From positions 1 through 64,000 of the forward strand of contig JANMMZ010000113.1 in NCBI GenBank assembly GCA_031373665.1: a stretch of 64,000 nucleotides of DNA. The letters run 5' to 3'. The notes under the pieces were generated by a model. It saw nothing but the letters and a program-made list of their open reading frames with translations. It did not search any database and was not told the DNA's origin. Below, in pieces: positions 27,681 through 36,717 of this stretch; position 1 is the stretch's first letter; each line of letters begins with the position of its first letter. The position numbers and the translations under genes are program-made. The DNA is from M3007 sp031373665 (GTDB lineage Bacteria; Bacteroidota; Bacteroidia; Chitinophagales; Saprospiraceae).

Positions 27681-28619
27681 TTAATTCATCACATCTACAT
27701 CCAGCACCACATCTAATAATAGCCTTAGATCATCGTAAAACTCTCGTACCAACTCATACCCGATGTTGACCGAAAACAAGGATGGTTCCAGCAGGTTTTT
27801 ATCTTGGGTGAGGGCTATGTAGATCTTATCGCCAATGATGGAAAAATAGATGTCTTTTTGACGGTTTACTTTTTGAAAACATTCCCTGAAATTAAGGATG
27901 GTACGTTGCATTTCAGGTGAAATCAAGTCTTTTACCCGAGCATCGGGGGTGGCATAGGTATCAAATACTTTTTCAAACTCTGGTAATAGGTTTGATTTGA
28001 CCCTGCGCCCACCCAAAAGGTGAAATTTGCGCTCGGTTCCGCTCAGGTATTTTCTATATTCATCGGGCAAGAGCAGCACTTTGGCGTGCATATCCCAACG
28101 GCGGTAATCTGCTATCAAAAATACACCCTTGAATACATAATCAAGGCGATTGCGGACGGAAGAAAACTCTTTGACGGTCAATTCGCTCATCTCAAAAGGT
28201 GTTTCACGCACTTGGCCACTGATGTAATCTTCTCCGGCGTAATCTTCAGCGCGGGTAAAAATATGGCTTTCTAAAAATTTTTCGGCTGGAATAAATGCTT
28301 TACTTTCGTAGGCTTCAAACCTGAAATTGACATCATTGTCAATAAAATCAAGCAAAAGGCTGACCACACGAGGCTTGAACTCTTGAAAAAACAACTGAAT
28401 CCGAAAGGACAAATACGCAATACCTGCACCAATGGGTAGTAGGAGCAAGAGCGTGATAAAAAAGATATTTAGGTAAATTTGTAGAATGACCACCCCGATC
28501 AAGAGCAAGACCGACAAGCCTAACAGGCGGACAAGTCGCCGACGGCGTTGCTCCATGTGCAACAATTCGGGGTGAATGCTTTGATTGTAAAACAGTCGAA
28601 AATCGTGGTAGGCATTCAT
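27681..28619 (-). CDS. DUF3137 membrane protein
   Basis: A 312-residue protein with two adjacent membrane helices (about 33-75) and a large soluble C-terminal part matching DUF3137 in overall layout. Function unknown. The ATG at 28619 is used; an in-frame TTG lies one codon upstream. The gap to the upstream RHH gene is 7 bp, so it is probably part of the parA transcript. Confidence 0.75.
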   Translation of the reverse strand: MNAYHDFRLFYNQSIHPELLHMEQRRRRLVRLLGLSVLLLIGVVILQIYLNIFFITLLLLLPIGAGIAYLSFRIQLFFQEFKPRVVSLLLDFIDNDVNFRFEAYESKAFIPAEKFLESHIFTRAEDYAGEDYISGQVRETPFEMSELTVKEFSSVRNRLDYVFKGVFLIADYRRWDMHAKVLLLPDEYRKYLSGTERKFHLLGGRRVKSNLLPEFEKVFDTYATPDARVKDLISPEMQRTILNFRECFQKVNRQKDIYFSIIGDKIYIALTQDKNLLEPSLFSVNIGYELVREFYDDLRLLLDVVLDVDVMN

Positions 28620-28626
28620 CAATGAA

Positions 28627-29136
28627 TCACAGGTCTATTCCTTTTTCCTTGACATAATCCTCTATGTATCCATCCAATACTTCAATGAGGAAATCTTTAA
28701 GGTAAGCGTTTTTTAAACGGGCGATGGTTTTGAGTTTTTCTAATTTGCTCTTATCCACACTGACCGTGAGGCGTTTTTTGCCACTGATTTCATCGGCATT
28801 AATCTCTTGAATATCAATGGTTTGCCGAATTAAAGCATCTAGGCCTCCGATAGCAAATTGACTTGAATTGCCTCCATTTCTTGATTTGCTTTTTCCACTG
28901 GGCGTAACTGAATCGGGCTGACTGGCTTCAAATTTTTCTAGGCTTTCTTCTAAGGCTTCCTGCAAAAGGGAGTCTAAGTCCGACAGAAAATTTTTGTGTG
29001 CATGGTGCTTGCGTTCCACCGCCACTGGTGACGTGTTCCCAACGAATACCTCTACCCCGCCACGCTCTGTCATGGAGGCCGCATAATTATCGCTAAAAAG
29101 GTCGTCAAGACCCGATGAAAAACGCTTTTTTGCCAC
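28627..29136 (-). CDS. Ribbon-helix-helix-like partner of ParA
   Basis: A 169-residue protein encoded 6 bp after the parA stop. Its N-terminal two thirds is low-complexity and polar; the C-terminal 55 residues (KKRLTVSVDKSKLEKLKTIA, then two helices) look like a ribbon-helix-helix DNA-binding fold. Such small proteins act as the centromere-binding partner of ParA ATPases in place of ParB. The pairing is inferred from position and fold; no parS site was identified. Confidence 0.6.
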   Translation of the reverse strand: MAKKRFSSGLDDLFSDNYAASMTERGGVEVFVGNTSPVAVERKHHAHKNFLSDLDSLLQEALEESLEKFEASQPDSVTPSGKSKSRNGGNSSQFAIGGLDALIRQTIDIQEINADEISGKKRLTVSVDKSKLEKLKTIARLKNAYLKDFLIEVLDGYIEDYVKEKGIDL

Positions 29137-29142
29137 GTTGTT

Positions 29143-29904
29143 TTATTTATTATTCTTTTCCAATCTTTCCAATATCTCCTTGCTCAATTCCAGATAATCA
29201 ACAGATCCAGGGCTTTTGGGGCTGTAATCAAATATATCTTTGCGTTGGGCCGGTGCTTCTGCCAATGCGACATTGTCGCGGATATAGGTCTTAAATACTT
29301 TGTCGCCAAAATATTTATGAATCGTATCTACGACATCGCGATTGAGTACCCTGCGGCTATCATACATGGTAGCCAATACTCCACCCATTTCGAGTTGCTT
29401 ATTGAGGCGCATTTTCACCTTATCAATCACCTGTTTGATTTTTGCAAGCCCTTGCACTGCTAAAAACTCGGTTTGCAACGGAATCAACACATAGCGACTA
29501 CTGGTCAAGGCATTGAGGGTCAACAATCCTAAGGATGGTGGACAATCAATCAAAATATAGTCATAATCGTCCGAAACTTGGGTGAGTAATTCACGAAGGA
29601 TGTACTCACGACCTGCTTCATTGATGAGTTCCATTTCGGCACCTGATAGATCGAGTGAAGAAGTAATCACGTCCATACCCGGTTTGTGGGTATAGGGTGT
29701 GAGGTCACTTTCGCCCCTCAAAGCCTCGTAGATGGTGCTTTTTTGACGCGGAATACCGAGTGAAATGGTCAAGTTAGCCTGCGGATCGAGATCAATCAAC
29801 AACACTTTTTTACCCAATTCGACCATGCCTGCGCCGATATTGATGGCACTGGTCGTTTTGCCAACCCCACCCTTATGATTTAACAACGAAATTATAATTC
29901 CCAT
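29143..29904 (-). CDS. parA: ParA/Soj family ATPase
   Basis: A 253-residue Walker-type partition ATPase. The deviant Walker A is KGGVGKTT (11-18), switch I LIDLDPQAN, and Walker B ILIDCPPS. It moves DNA or protein cargo over the nucleoid. Canonical chromosomal parA in Bacteroidota is followed by a full ParB gene; here a short RHH-like protein follows, so cargo could be a plasmid-derived or protein-positioning system. It diverges from clpX across 219 bp. Confidence 0.9.
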   Translation of the reverse strand: MGIIISLLNHKGGVGKTTSAINIGAGMVELGKKVLLIDLDPQANLTISLGIPRQKSTIYEALRGESDLTPYTHKPGMDVITSSLDLSGAEMELINEAGREYILRELLTQVSDDYDYILIDCPPSLGLLTLNALTSSRYVLIPLQTEFLAVQGLAKIKQVIDKVKMRLNKQLEMGGVLATMYDSRRVLNRDVVDTIHKYFGDKVFKTYIRDNVALAEAPAQRKDIFDYSPKSPGSVDYLELSKEILERLEKNNK

Positions 29905-30085
29905 TTACCTAAATGCTGCCTTTGGATACGTTAGAATAATTTACCAAAGGTTTTCAAGAGCAAAAGTATGGATAATCGCAAACAAATGTTCGCTTATCTA
30001 TAATTATTTGACCTTAAATCGTCTATACCAACAGATTAGGCCAAAAAACAGTTCAAAAAATGGGTAAAAGATGCCTAAATAGCAG

Positions 30086-30093
30086 TACCTTTG
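30086..30093 (+). promoter_or_regulatory. Putative -7 element of clpX
   Basis: TACCTTTG fits the -7 consensus 30 bp before the ATG at 30124. The -33 region is not a clear match. Confidence 0.5.
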
Positions 30094-30123
30094 TGGTTCA
30101 AAAGTTATTATTTTTAATATTGT

Positions 30124-31404
30124 ATGATGAAACGAGGAAAACCTACCCAGCACCGTTGTTCTTTTTGTGGACGCGGAGAAGAAGATGTGATGATCTTAGT
30201 ATCGGGTATGGAAGCACAAATATGCGAAACCTGCACAGAAAAAGCGCAGGAGGTGATTGATGCAGAATTACGCAAGGCGGGTATAGAGCCAGAAACCTCT
30301 GCTGCCTCCACTAAAAGTAGTAAATACAGCGGCCCTATTAATTTGATTCCGCCTAAAGCACTTAAAACTTACCTTGATCAGTATGTTATTGGACAAGATG
30401 ATGCAAAGAAGGTGCTTTCTGTGGCGGTTTACAACCACTACAAACGCTTGATGCAGCAGGTAAGTAAAGACGATGTGGAGATCGAAAAATCGAATGTGCT
30501 TTTTGTGGGGCCTACCGGTACTGGTAAAACCCTCATGGCCCGTAGCATGGCCAAATTATTGAACGTGCCATTTACCATCGTGGATGCCACTATTTTCACA
30601 GAAGCCGGTTATGTAGGTGAAGATGTAGAAAGTATATTAGCGCGCTTGCTTCAAGTCTGTGATTTTGATATTGATGCGGCCGAGCGCGGCATCGTTTATA
30701 TAGATGAAATAGATAAAATATCGCGGAAACAAGATAACCCGTCTATCACCCGCGATGTATCTGGCGAGGGTGTACAACAGGGTATGCTCAAAATGCTGGA
30801 AGGTGCAGAAGTAATGGTACCTCCTCAAGGTGGCCGCAAGCACCCAGAACAAAAACTGCTAAAGGTAAATACCCACAATATTTTGTTCATCTGTGGTGGT
30901 GCTTTCGACGGAATCGAAAAGATTATCGCCAAAAGGGTAAACCGCAATGTGATTGGCTTTGGCAGCAAAGACGAAACCCGTATTGATAAAGACAATCTCC
31001 TCCAATATGTGAGCCACCAAGATGTGAAATCATTCGGATTGATCCCCGAATTGGTAGGCCGTCTTCCAGTATTGGTTCACTTACAATCCTTGGATAAGGA
31101 GGCACTGCGCCTGATCTTGACCCAGCCTAAAAACGCTATTTTGCGTCAATACGAAAAACTTTTCTCTATGGAAGGCATCAAATTGACTATTGACGATGAT
31201 GCCCTTGATTTCATAGCCGGAAAAGCACTGGAATACAAACTCGGTGCTCGTGGTCTTCGCTCCCTCTGTGAAGCGATCATGACGGAAGCCATGTTTGAAT
31301 TGCCAGATGGCACTAAAACGGAGAAGCGCAATTTCAATATTGACTTGGCTTATGCAGAGCGTCAATTGGATCGGTCGCGGATAGGCGTATTGCAGGCTGC
31401 ATAG
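30124..31404 (+). CDS. clpX: ATP-dependent Clp protease ATP-binding subunit ClpX
   Basis: A 426-residue AAA+ unfoldase that feeds substrates to ClpP. The N-terminal zinc domain has C12, C15, C34 and C37. Walker A is GPTGTGKT (129-136), the pore loop is GYVGED, the RKH loop is present, and the IGF tripeptide that docks on ClpP is in NVIGFGSK. Length normal. clpP and tig are not adjacent, unlike in many bacteria. A second ATG follows the first, and either may be used. Confidence 0.97.
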   Translation: MMKRGKPTQHRCSFCGRGEEDVMILVSGMEAQICETCTEKAQEVIDAELRKAGIEPETSAASTKSSKYSGPINLIPPKALKTYLDQYVIGQDDAKKVLSVAVYNHYKRLMQQVSKDDVEIEKSNVLFVGPTGTGKTLMARSMAKLLNVPFTIVDATIFTEAGYVGEDVESILARLLQVCDFDIDAAERGIVYIDEIDKISRKQDNPSITRDVSGEGVQQGMLKMLEGAEVMVPPQGGRKHPEQKLLKVNTHNILFICGGAFDGIEKIIAKRVNRNVIGFGSKDETRIDKDNLLQYVSHQDVKSFGLIPELVGRLPVLVHLQSLDKEALRLILTQPKNAILRQYEKLFSMEGIKLTIDDDALDFIAGKALEYKLGARGLRSLCEAIMTEAMFELPDGTKTEKRNFNIDLAYAERQLDRSRIGVLQAA

Positions 31405-31434
31405 GCATGATTTAAACCAGCCGAACAAATTACG

Positions 31435-31836
31435 ATGATGCAGAAACGAATCATTTTATGTGCTTGCTCCTTGTTATTGGGCTTGTGTAGCCTTGTGGCT
31501 CAAACCAAACTTGACGCAGACCAAACAGCAGCTATGTTGCGCACTGATACCTCCGTGCAACTCGTTGATTTGCGTACGCCAGCCGAACTACAACAAACAG
31601 GTAAAATAACGGATGCCAAGCACCTCAACTTCAAAAGTCCTGATTTTCAAGCACAAATAGCCCTTTTGGATAAGGAAAAGCCTCTTATCATTTATTGTGC
31701 CGCCGGAGGCAGAAGCGGCAAAGCCGCAGCACAATTGGTGGCTTTGGGCTTCAAAAAGGTGTATGACTATACTGGCGGTATGAATGACTGGAAGCAACGA
31801 GGATTGAAAACAGTAGATGTACCTAAGGGGCGGTGA
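31435..31836 (+). CDS. Exported rhodanese-like protein
   Basis: A 133-residue single-domain rhodanese with a signal peptide (about 1-23). Catalytic C88 lies in the loop CAAGGR, characteristic of an active sulfurtransferase. It probably handles sulfane sulfur or thiol redox in the periplasm. It starts 30 bp after clpX on the same strand. A CCCTAAA/TTTAGGG hairpin about 65 bp downstream (31899-31917) lacks a T run. Confidence 0.85.
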   Translation: MMQKRIILCACSLLLGLCSLVAQTKLDADQTAAMLRTDTSVQLVDLRTPAELQQTGKITDAKHLNFKSPDFQAQIALLDKEKPLIIYCAAGGRSGKAAAQLVALGFKKVYDYTGGMNDWKQRGLKTVDVPKGR

Positions 31837-31947
31837 AAAAATAACGGTGAAAAGTTAGCCACTCCCATTTTGACTCAAAAATGGCACTTATCAATTGCCC
31901 TAAAACTCCTTTAGGGAATACAATTTCAGCAACACCCACCTCAGTAG

Positions 31948-32013
31948 CGGTGAATAATGTAAATTATTCCCAAAATTATGTAACATCGCTTCTCGACAAT
32001 ACCTAGACCTTTG
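31948..32013 (+). promoter_or_regulatory. Shared stress-regulon promoter, site 1
   Basis: CGGTGAAT (31948-31955), 19 nt, ATTATGTAAC (31975-31984), 22 nt, ACCTTTG (32007-32013). The 11-bp half-sites are GAATAATGTAA (31952) and AAATTATGTAA (31973), 21 bp apart. It precedes the DUF4403 lipoprotein gene (start 94 bp downstream of the -7 box). Confidence 0.85.
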
Positions 32014-32107
32014 CAGCGTGTTTTGGCTATAAAGTATTTAATTATGAAAAGCAGATTGCCCTTCCCATCCACGGTGCAAGGGCGATTTTCATTAAAATCT
32101 ATACATT

Positions 32108-33517
32108 GTGAGAGGAGGCTATTTTGTTACTATTATTATTGCAATTATCGGCTTGTGTGCTTGTAAAAACAAAGCACCAGTCACGACGGTACCATTTTGT
32201 GAACCGCAAGTACTAACCATGCGGCACGATACTTCCTTTTTGAGTACGCCTCTGGTTATTCCTACACAATTAATAGAGGACAAACTCAACCGCGCTTTCC
32301 GGCAAAACGTTATGCATGACGATGATTTTGACAATAATAAAAAGGACAGTGTAGGTGACAAACTAAAAATGAAAATCACGCGACTCGGCGACGTGCAAGT
32401 AACCTGGAAAAACAATGTGGCCAAATATCATATCCCGCTGCTCATCTTGGTAGAACGACAGATTATCCCTAAAAAATCGCTGCGATTGCCGAAGTCTTTG
32501 GCCGTAAAAACTAAATTTAGCCTGCGATTGGGCTTTGAAACTACCGTTAATGTAGGAGAAGATTGGAAATTAGATTCAAAAACTGAATTTAGAACTTTTG
32601 AATGGCTGAGTGAGGTCACAGTTTTGGGCGGTTTGATTGATGTAAAAAAAATGGCAGAACGTGGGCTGCTGCGTAAAATGCCCCAAATATCTGACAATAT
32701 AGATAAAGAGATACACACCAAAGTAAACCTCGAACCAGTGGTGAGGCGTGTTTGGCAGCAACTCCAAAAACCCATGATCATTAATCGTAGGGAGAAATTG
32801 GTTTGGCTAAAAATCAATCCTATCCGGTTTGAAATGGGCGAAATAACTACCCAAAAAAGCGATCTTTTAATACAGGTACGCCTTTCTGCTACCACCGAAA
32901 CATTAGTAGGCGACAGCCCTTCTTATACCATAGACTCTACCTTACCAAGGCTAATCAAGCGGCGCACCTTGCCCAATGATGGGTATGTATATGTGTGTGC
33001 TGAAATTCCTTTTTCTGATATTAATGAAATATTGAGTTGCCAACTTGAAGGCAAAGTCATTGAGTTGGAGGGGCATAAAATAGAGATAATTCAGTCAAAA
33101 GTGTGGGGTTGTGGATCCAATTTGGTGGTTCGTCTCCAAGTGAAAGGCGAAATTGAAGGAGATCTGTATTTTCAGGGAACACCTGTATATGAGCCGGATT
33201 CGCAGCGCATTGTGATAAAAAACTTCGATTTTGAAGTAAAAACGCAAGAAATGCTCTTAAAAGGGGCGGACTGGCTCTTGCATGATACTTTTAAAGAGCA
33301 AATAAAAAAGGAATTGAGTTTGCCATTAGGTGAAAAAATGGTGCTTATCCCAGATATGATTGAGCGCGGCATTGAGCGGGGTAAGGCAGGGAAAAAAATG
33401 GATTTTGTGATAGAGCAATGGGATTTCAGACCCCAACAGGTGTGGGTGCAACCTGAGCATATTGTGGCATTGATGGTTGTGAATGCGCAGGTGAGGGTGC
33501 AATTGGAGCGGATTTGA
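32108..33517 (+). CDS. DUF4403 family lipoprotein
   Basis: A 469-residue protein with a lipoprotein signal (hydrophobic stretch then LCAC, lipidated Cys near 19) and a body resembling DUF4403, a duplicated beta-rich periplasmic family related in outline to lipid-binding tubular proteins. Function not established. The start codon is GTG at 32108; the ATG at 32044 is in another frame and gives only 40 codons. It is the first gene governed by the shared promoter element. Confidence 0.78.
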   Translation: MRGGYFVTIIIAIIGLCACKNKAPVTTVPFCEPQVLTMRHDTSFLSTPLVIPTQLIEDKLNRAFRQNVMHDDDFDNNKKDSVGDKLKMKITRLGDVQVTWKNNVAKYHIPLLILVERQIIPKKSLRLPKSLAVKTKFSLRLGFETTVNVGEDWKLDSKTEFRTFEWLSEVTVLGGLIDVKKMAERGLLRKMPQISDNIDKEIHTKVNLEPVVRRVWQQLQKPMIINRREKLVWLKINPIRFEMGEITTQKSDLLIQVRLSATTETLVGDSPSYTIDSTLPRLIKRRTLPNDGYVYVCAEIPFSDINEILSCQLEGKVIELEGHKIEIIQSKVWGCGSNLVVRLQVKGEIEGDLYFQGTPVYEPDSQRIVIKNFDFEVKTQEMLLKGADWLLHDTFKEQIKKELSLPLGEKMVLIPDMIERGIERGKAGKKMDFVIEQWDFRPQQVWVQPEHIVALMVVNAQVRVQLERI

Positions 33518-33523
33518 AAAAAA

Positions 33524-33589
33524 GTGTGAATCTTGTAATTTTCAACCTAAATTATGTAACAGACAGCAGACCAGATGCCTGCACCTTTG
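33524..33589 (+). promoter_or_regulatory. Shared stress-regulon promoter, site 2
   Basis: GTGTGAAT (33524), ATTATGTAAC (33551), CACCTTTG (33582-33589). Half-sites GAATCTTGTAA (33528) and AAATTATGTAA (33549). It drives the YtxH gene, start 47 bp downstream, and perhaps the genes that follow. Confidence 0.88.
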
Positions 33590-33636
33590 TGTCAAAGAAA
33601 TCACACTAACACACACAAATTTTAAATCAATTAAAG

Positions 33637-33966
33637 ATGGTATCAGGTAAAGTAGTATTAGGCTTGTTGGCAGGTGTTGCCACAGGTGCATTGATGGGCA
33701 TTTTATTTGCCCCAGAAAAAGGGTCAAAAACCCGTCGCAAAATCACTGACAAGGGGGAAGACTTCGCAGACAGTATGAAATCTAAGTTCAATGACCTTTT
33801 GGACACCATGACCCGTAAGTACGAAGACGCCCTTGAAGACGCAGAAACTTTGGTTGCTAAAGGAAAAGCGAAGTATGAAAATGTCAAAGACGACGCTGAA
33901 AATGCGCTTGCCGATGGTAAATCAAAGTACAACGAGGTCAAAAAAGAAGTGAAATCTAACTATTAG
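33637..33966 (+). CDS. YtxH domain protein
   Basis: A 109-residue protein. The N-terminus has a glycine-rich membrane helix (VLGLLAGVATGALMGILFAP) followed by the typical PEKGSKTRRKI motif, then a long charged helix rich in K, D and A. YtxH-family proteins are general-stress proteins in Firmicutes and are common in Bacteroidota stress clusters; biochemical role unknown. It directly follows regulon site 2. Confidence 0.88.
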   Translation: MVSGKVVLGLLAGVATGALMGILFAPEKGSKTRRKITDKGEDFADSMKSKFNDLLDTMTRKYEDALEDAETLVAKGKAKYENVKDDAENALADGKSKYNEVKKEVKSNY

Positions 33967-34169
33967 ATCAAGAGATTGGGGGTTGTGTGAAGAAGTAGAA
34001 TAAGTTTTAGTATAATCAATCAAGTATTATTTTAGAGGATGATAGTATTAATATGATGATTTGTCATCGTATTATCTGTCACTCAAAGTAAAGCATTTTT
34101 AACTTTTTCCACAACCTCAATTCTTTCCGAAGGAAAACAAAAATTCTATCAACTACTAAATCAAAAATT

Positions 34170-34499
34170 ATGAAAGATGAAAATAAAAAGAAAGCAGCGA
34201 GCCTAACAAAGGTTTTACTTCCCAAATTTTCAGGTTTAAGTGAAAAAAGCACCCTGAAAATGGCTAAAATCATCGAAGAGTGCTCGACACATATGGCCAA
34301 AAAATTTCATAATTTTCAAGAAAACGACCTCGATTGTGATGCAAAATTGGAACATAAAGCCTTAAAAAAGGCAGTAAAAACAACCAAGGTATTGGTAGAA
34401 GCAGCCGAAAGGGCTTCCGACAAATCATTGGAGAATCCTAGGCCTGCCATGCTAACTTCTTATATCAAGCCTAGAGTAACTACGCGCAAAGTGCGCTAA
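34170..34499 (+). CDS. Small basic helical protein of unknown function
   Basis: A 109-residue, lysine-rich, probably all-helical soluble protein. I recognise no family. It lies between YtxH and Dps genes in the stress cluster. The start ATG at 34170 opens with KDENKKK. A 203-bp gap separates it from YtxH, so it may have its own promoter, which I could not identify. Confidence 0.6.
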   Translation: MKDENKKKAASLTKVLLPKFSGLSEKSTLKMAKIIEECSTHMAKKFHNFQENDLDCDAKLEHKALKKAVKTTKVLVEAAERASDKSLENPRPAMLTSYIKPRVTTRKVR

Positions 34500-34616
34500 T
34501 CTATCACAGATACAGAGGTCATCCCAAAGGCGACCAACAGCAAAACTACTTCAAAAAAGCAGTGCTTGGGAAGTGGACGCAACTGATTCTTAATAATTAC
34601 ATTAAAATCGATAAAA

Positions 34617-35090
34617 ATGCAACCAAAAATTGGCATTTCTGCCGAAAACTTGGAAAATAGTGTCAAATTACTGTCTATCATTTTGGCGGATGAAATGACA
34701 TTGTATATCAAAACCAGAAAATTCCATTGGAATGTTTCAGGCGATAGTTTCATGGAACTCCACAAATTGTACGAAAATCAGTACAAACAATTGGAAGAAT
34801 CCATTGATCAAATTGCTGAGCGTATTGGAAAATTGGGACAAAAAACCATTGGTACCATGCATGAATTTCTGTCTTTAACTTCTTTAAAAGAACAACCTGA
34901 AAAAAATCTACCTTCTAAAGATACCCTCACAGAATTGCTCAAAGACCACGAAACGGTAATTATAAAACTCAGAAAAGGGGTTGAGCGTAGCACAGATGAA
35001 AACAAAGATGCTGGTACTGCTGACTTTTTGACAGGATTGATGGAGCAGCACGAGACAATGGCTTGGGTGCTAAGGAGGTATTTGAATTAA
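34617..35090 (+). CDS. dps: Dps family DNA-protecting ferritin-like protein
   Basis: A 157-residue four-helix protein that forms dodecamers, oxidises and stores iron, and protects DNA in starvation and peroxide stress. The ferroxidase half-sites include H39 of KFHWNVSG and acidic residues in the second helix (around 66-70, LEESIDQIAERI). Length typical. It is followed after 15 bp by the YceI gene, so the two are probably cotranscribed. Confidence 0.93.
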   Translation: MQPKIGISAENLENSVKLLSIILADEMTLYIKTRKFHWNVSGDSFMELHKLYENQYKQLEESIDQIAERIGKLGQKTIGTMHEFLSLTSLKEQPEKNLPSKDTLTELLKDHETVIIKLRKGVERSTDENKDAGTADFLTGLMEQHETMAWVLRRYLN

Positions 35091-35105
35091 AAATAAAAGC
35101 AATAT

Positions 35106-35705
35106 ATGCAAAAAAAAATAAAGTGGTCTATTGACCAATCACACAGCAGTATTGCATTCAGAGTTAGGCATCTTATGATTTCTCATGTGACAGGTTCTTT
35201 CAAAACCTTTGATGCAAGTATTTACACCACGGGCAAAGATTTTTCAACTGCTGTCATTGATCTTTGGATTGAGGCGTCTTCAATTGATACGGGCGATGAA
35301 AAACGGGACAATCACCTTATAGGAGAAAATTTTTTTGACACACAAGACTTCAAACAAATCAATTTTGAATCCAGCATGATTCAAAAAGCGGAGGCCGATG
35401 GCTCGTACGATTTGTGGGGAGAACTCACAATGCGCGGCATCACCCAAAAAGTAAAATTGGAAGTTATTTTCGGAGGTATAGCCAAAGACAAAACCGGACG
35501 GGAGAAAGCAGGATTTTCGGTCACTGGAAAAATCAAAAGAAGTGATTGGGGCTTGGTTTGGAATACTGCCATAGAAAAGGGTGGCTTAATTTTAAGTGAC
35601 GAAATTATCATCACTTGTGACGTGCAACTCATTAATTTGGGGGGAGAAAAACCCTCAAATGGTTATTTAATCCTACCAAAAAATGGTGGATTTGGAAATG
35701 CCTAA
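35106..35705 (+). CDS. YceI family lipocalin-like protein, cytoplasmic form
   Basis: A 199-residue YceI-fold protein (eight-stranded barrel that binds isoprenoid-type lipids in characterised members). Typical motifs: WSIDQSHSSIAFRVRHLMIS near the start, FDTQDFKQINFES, and LTMRGITQKV. There is no signal peptide, unlike E. coli YceI, so it should stay in the cytoplasm. It is encoded 15 bp after dps. Confidence 0.9.
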   Translation: MQKKIKWSIDQSHSSIAFRVRHLMISHVTGSFKTFDASIYTTGKDFSTAVIDLWIEASSIDTGDEKRDNHLIGENFFDTQDFKQINFESSMIQKAEADGSYDLWGELTMRGITQKVKLEVIFGGIAKDKTGREKAGFSVTGKIKRSDWGLVWNTAIEKGGLILSDEIIITCDVQLINLGGEKPSNGYLILPKNGGFGNA

Positions 35706-35784
35706 TTCGGCAGACTAAATATAATAATGGAACATGAAGTGTTCTCTCAATACTATAATTTTTCAAATTTTAAACACAATTATT

Positions 35785-35970
35785 ATGAATAAGGAACAAA
35801 TTAAAGGCAATTGGAACGAGCAAAAAGGCAAACTTAAACAACAGTTTGCAGTTTTGACCGACAACGATCTAATGTTTGAAGAAGGCCAAAAAGACGAGAT
35901 GCTTGGCAAAATACAAATCAAACTCGGTAAAACAAAAGATGAATGGACTAAAATAATTGCAGAATTATAA
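35785..35970 (+). CDS. CsbD family stress protein
   Basis: A 61-residue hydrophilic protein starting MNKEQIKGNWNEQKGKLKQQ, diagnostic of CsbD (sigma-B controlled in Bacillus). The frame extends 51 nt upstream, but the family start is the ATG at 35785. Function is unknown, with frequent association with osmotic and general stress. Confidence 0.9.
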   Translation: MNKEQIKGNWNEQKGKLKQQFAVLTDNDLMFEEGQKDEMLGKIQIKLGKTKDEWTKIIAEL

Positions 35971-35983
35971 TAGTTTATAAAAT

Positions 35984-36112
35984 CTATATAAGTACTAGAA
36001 TGGATATAATCCGTGGAATGCAACAAAGAGATTTTAAGGTTAAACAGGGAAGTGTCGGCTTGAAAAATCAATGTTATAAACATGGATCATATTCGTTCTA
36101 GTACTTATATAG
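35984..36112. repeat. MITE-like inverted repeat, long copy
   Basis: Terminal arms CTATATAAGTACTAGAA (35984-36000) and TTCTAGTACTTATATAG (36096-36112) are a perfect 17-bp inverted repeat, extended about 15 bp further inward with mismatches. The interior shares CAA-GAAGAGATTTTAAG-type sequence with the copy at 11983-12053, plus about 45 extra bp. No frame inside. It could form a long stem-loop at the end of the csbD transcript. Confidence 0.8.
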
Positions 36113-36203
36113 TCATTAATGGGAATTCAGAGGACGGCCTCACTAACGCACTCATTTGATTTATTAAAAACAAAAACAGTTAATTACTCTAAATTTATAA
36201 AAA

Positions 36204-36665
36204 ATGAACAAAAACAATACCGTTGACGTGTTAAACACGCTCATCATTATCAACAATGACCGTATAGAAGGATACGAAACCGCTTCAAAGGAAACCGAAG
36301 AAATGGAGTTGAAAAACTTATTCTCTCATTTTATAAATACCAGCCACCGTTGTAAAGCGGAACTCGTGAAGCAAATCCAGAATATCGGTGGATCACCCGA
36401 CGAAGGAACGCGCATTACGGGCAAATTTTTTAGGGTTTGGATGGATGTAAAAGTCGCACTCACTGGCAACGACCGCAAAGCCATACTTGGTTCTTGCGAT
36501 TACGGCGAGCAAGTGGCTCAAGACACCTATGAGACCGCACTGAAGGATAACCTTGAAGACATCAGTGCTGCACAACAGACCATGTTGATTGCGCAACGTA
36601 TGGCTCTGAAAGCAGACCACGACAATATCAAAAACTTGCTAAATAAGTTGCTAGGAACGGCTTAA
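36204..36665 (+). CDS. PA2169 family four-helix-bundle protein (DUF2383)
   Basis: A 153-residue ferritin-like helical protein. Features of the PA2169/DUF2383 family are VLNTLIIINNDRIEGYETAS near the start, helices with spaced E and H residues, and the FRVWMDVKVALTGNDR segment. Function unknown; frequent in stress clusters. No regulon element precedes it, so it is read either from upstream or from an unrecognised promoter. Confidence 0.88.
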   Translation: MNKNNTVDVLNTLIIINNDRIEGYETASKETEEMELKNLFSHFINTSHRCKAELVKQIQNIGGSPDEGTRITGKFFRVWMDVKVALTGNDRKAILGSCDYGEQVAQDTYETALKDNLEDISAAQQTMLIAQRMALKADHDNIKNLLNKLLGTA

Positions 36666-36717
36666 AGAACGGCTTTTGTATGTAACCATCTAACACCTTT
36701 TTACTAATCAAAATATC

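Noticed and set aside
32044..32166. ATG-initiated 40-codon frame overlapping the DUF4403 gene
   Set aside because: The overlapping GTG-started frame has a lipoprotein signal and full-length domain; the short frame has no features.
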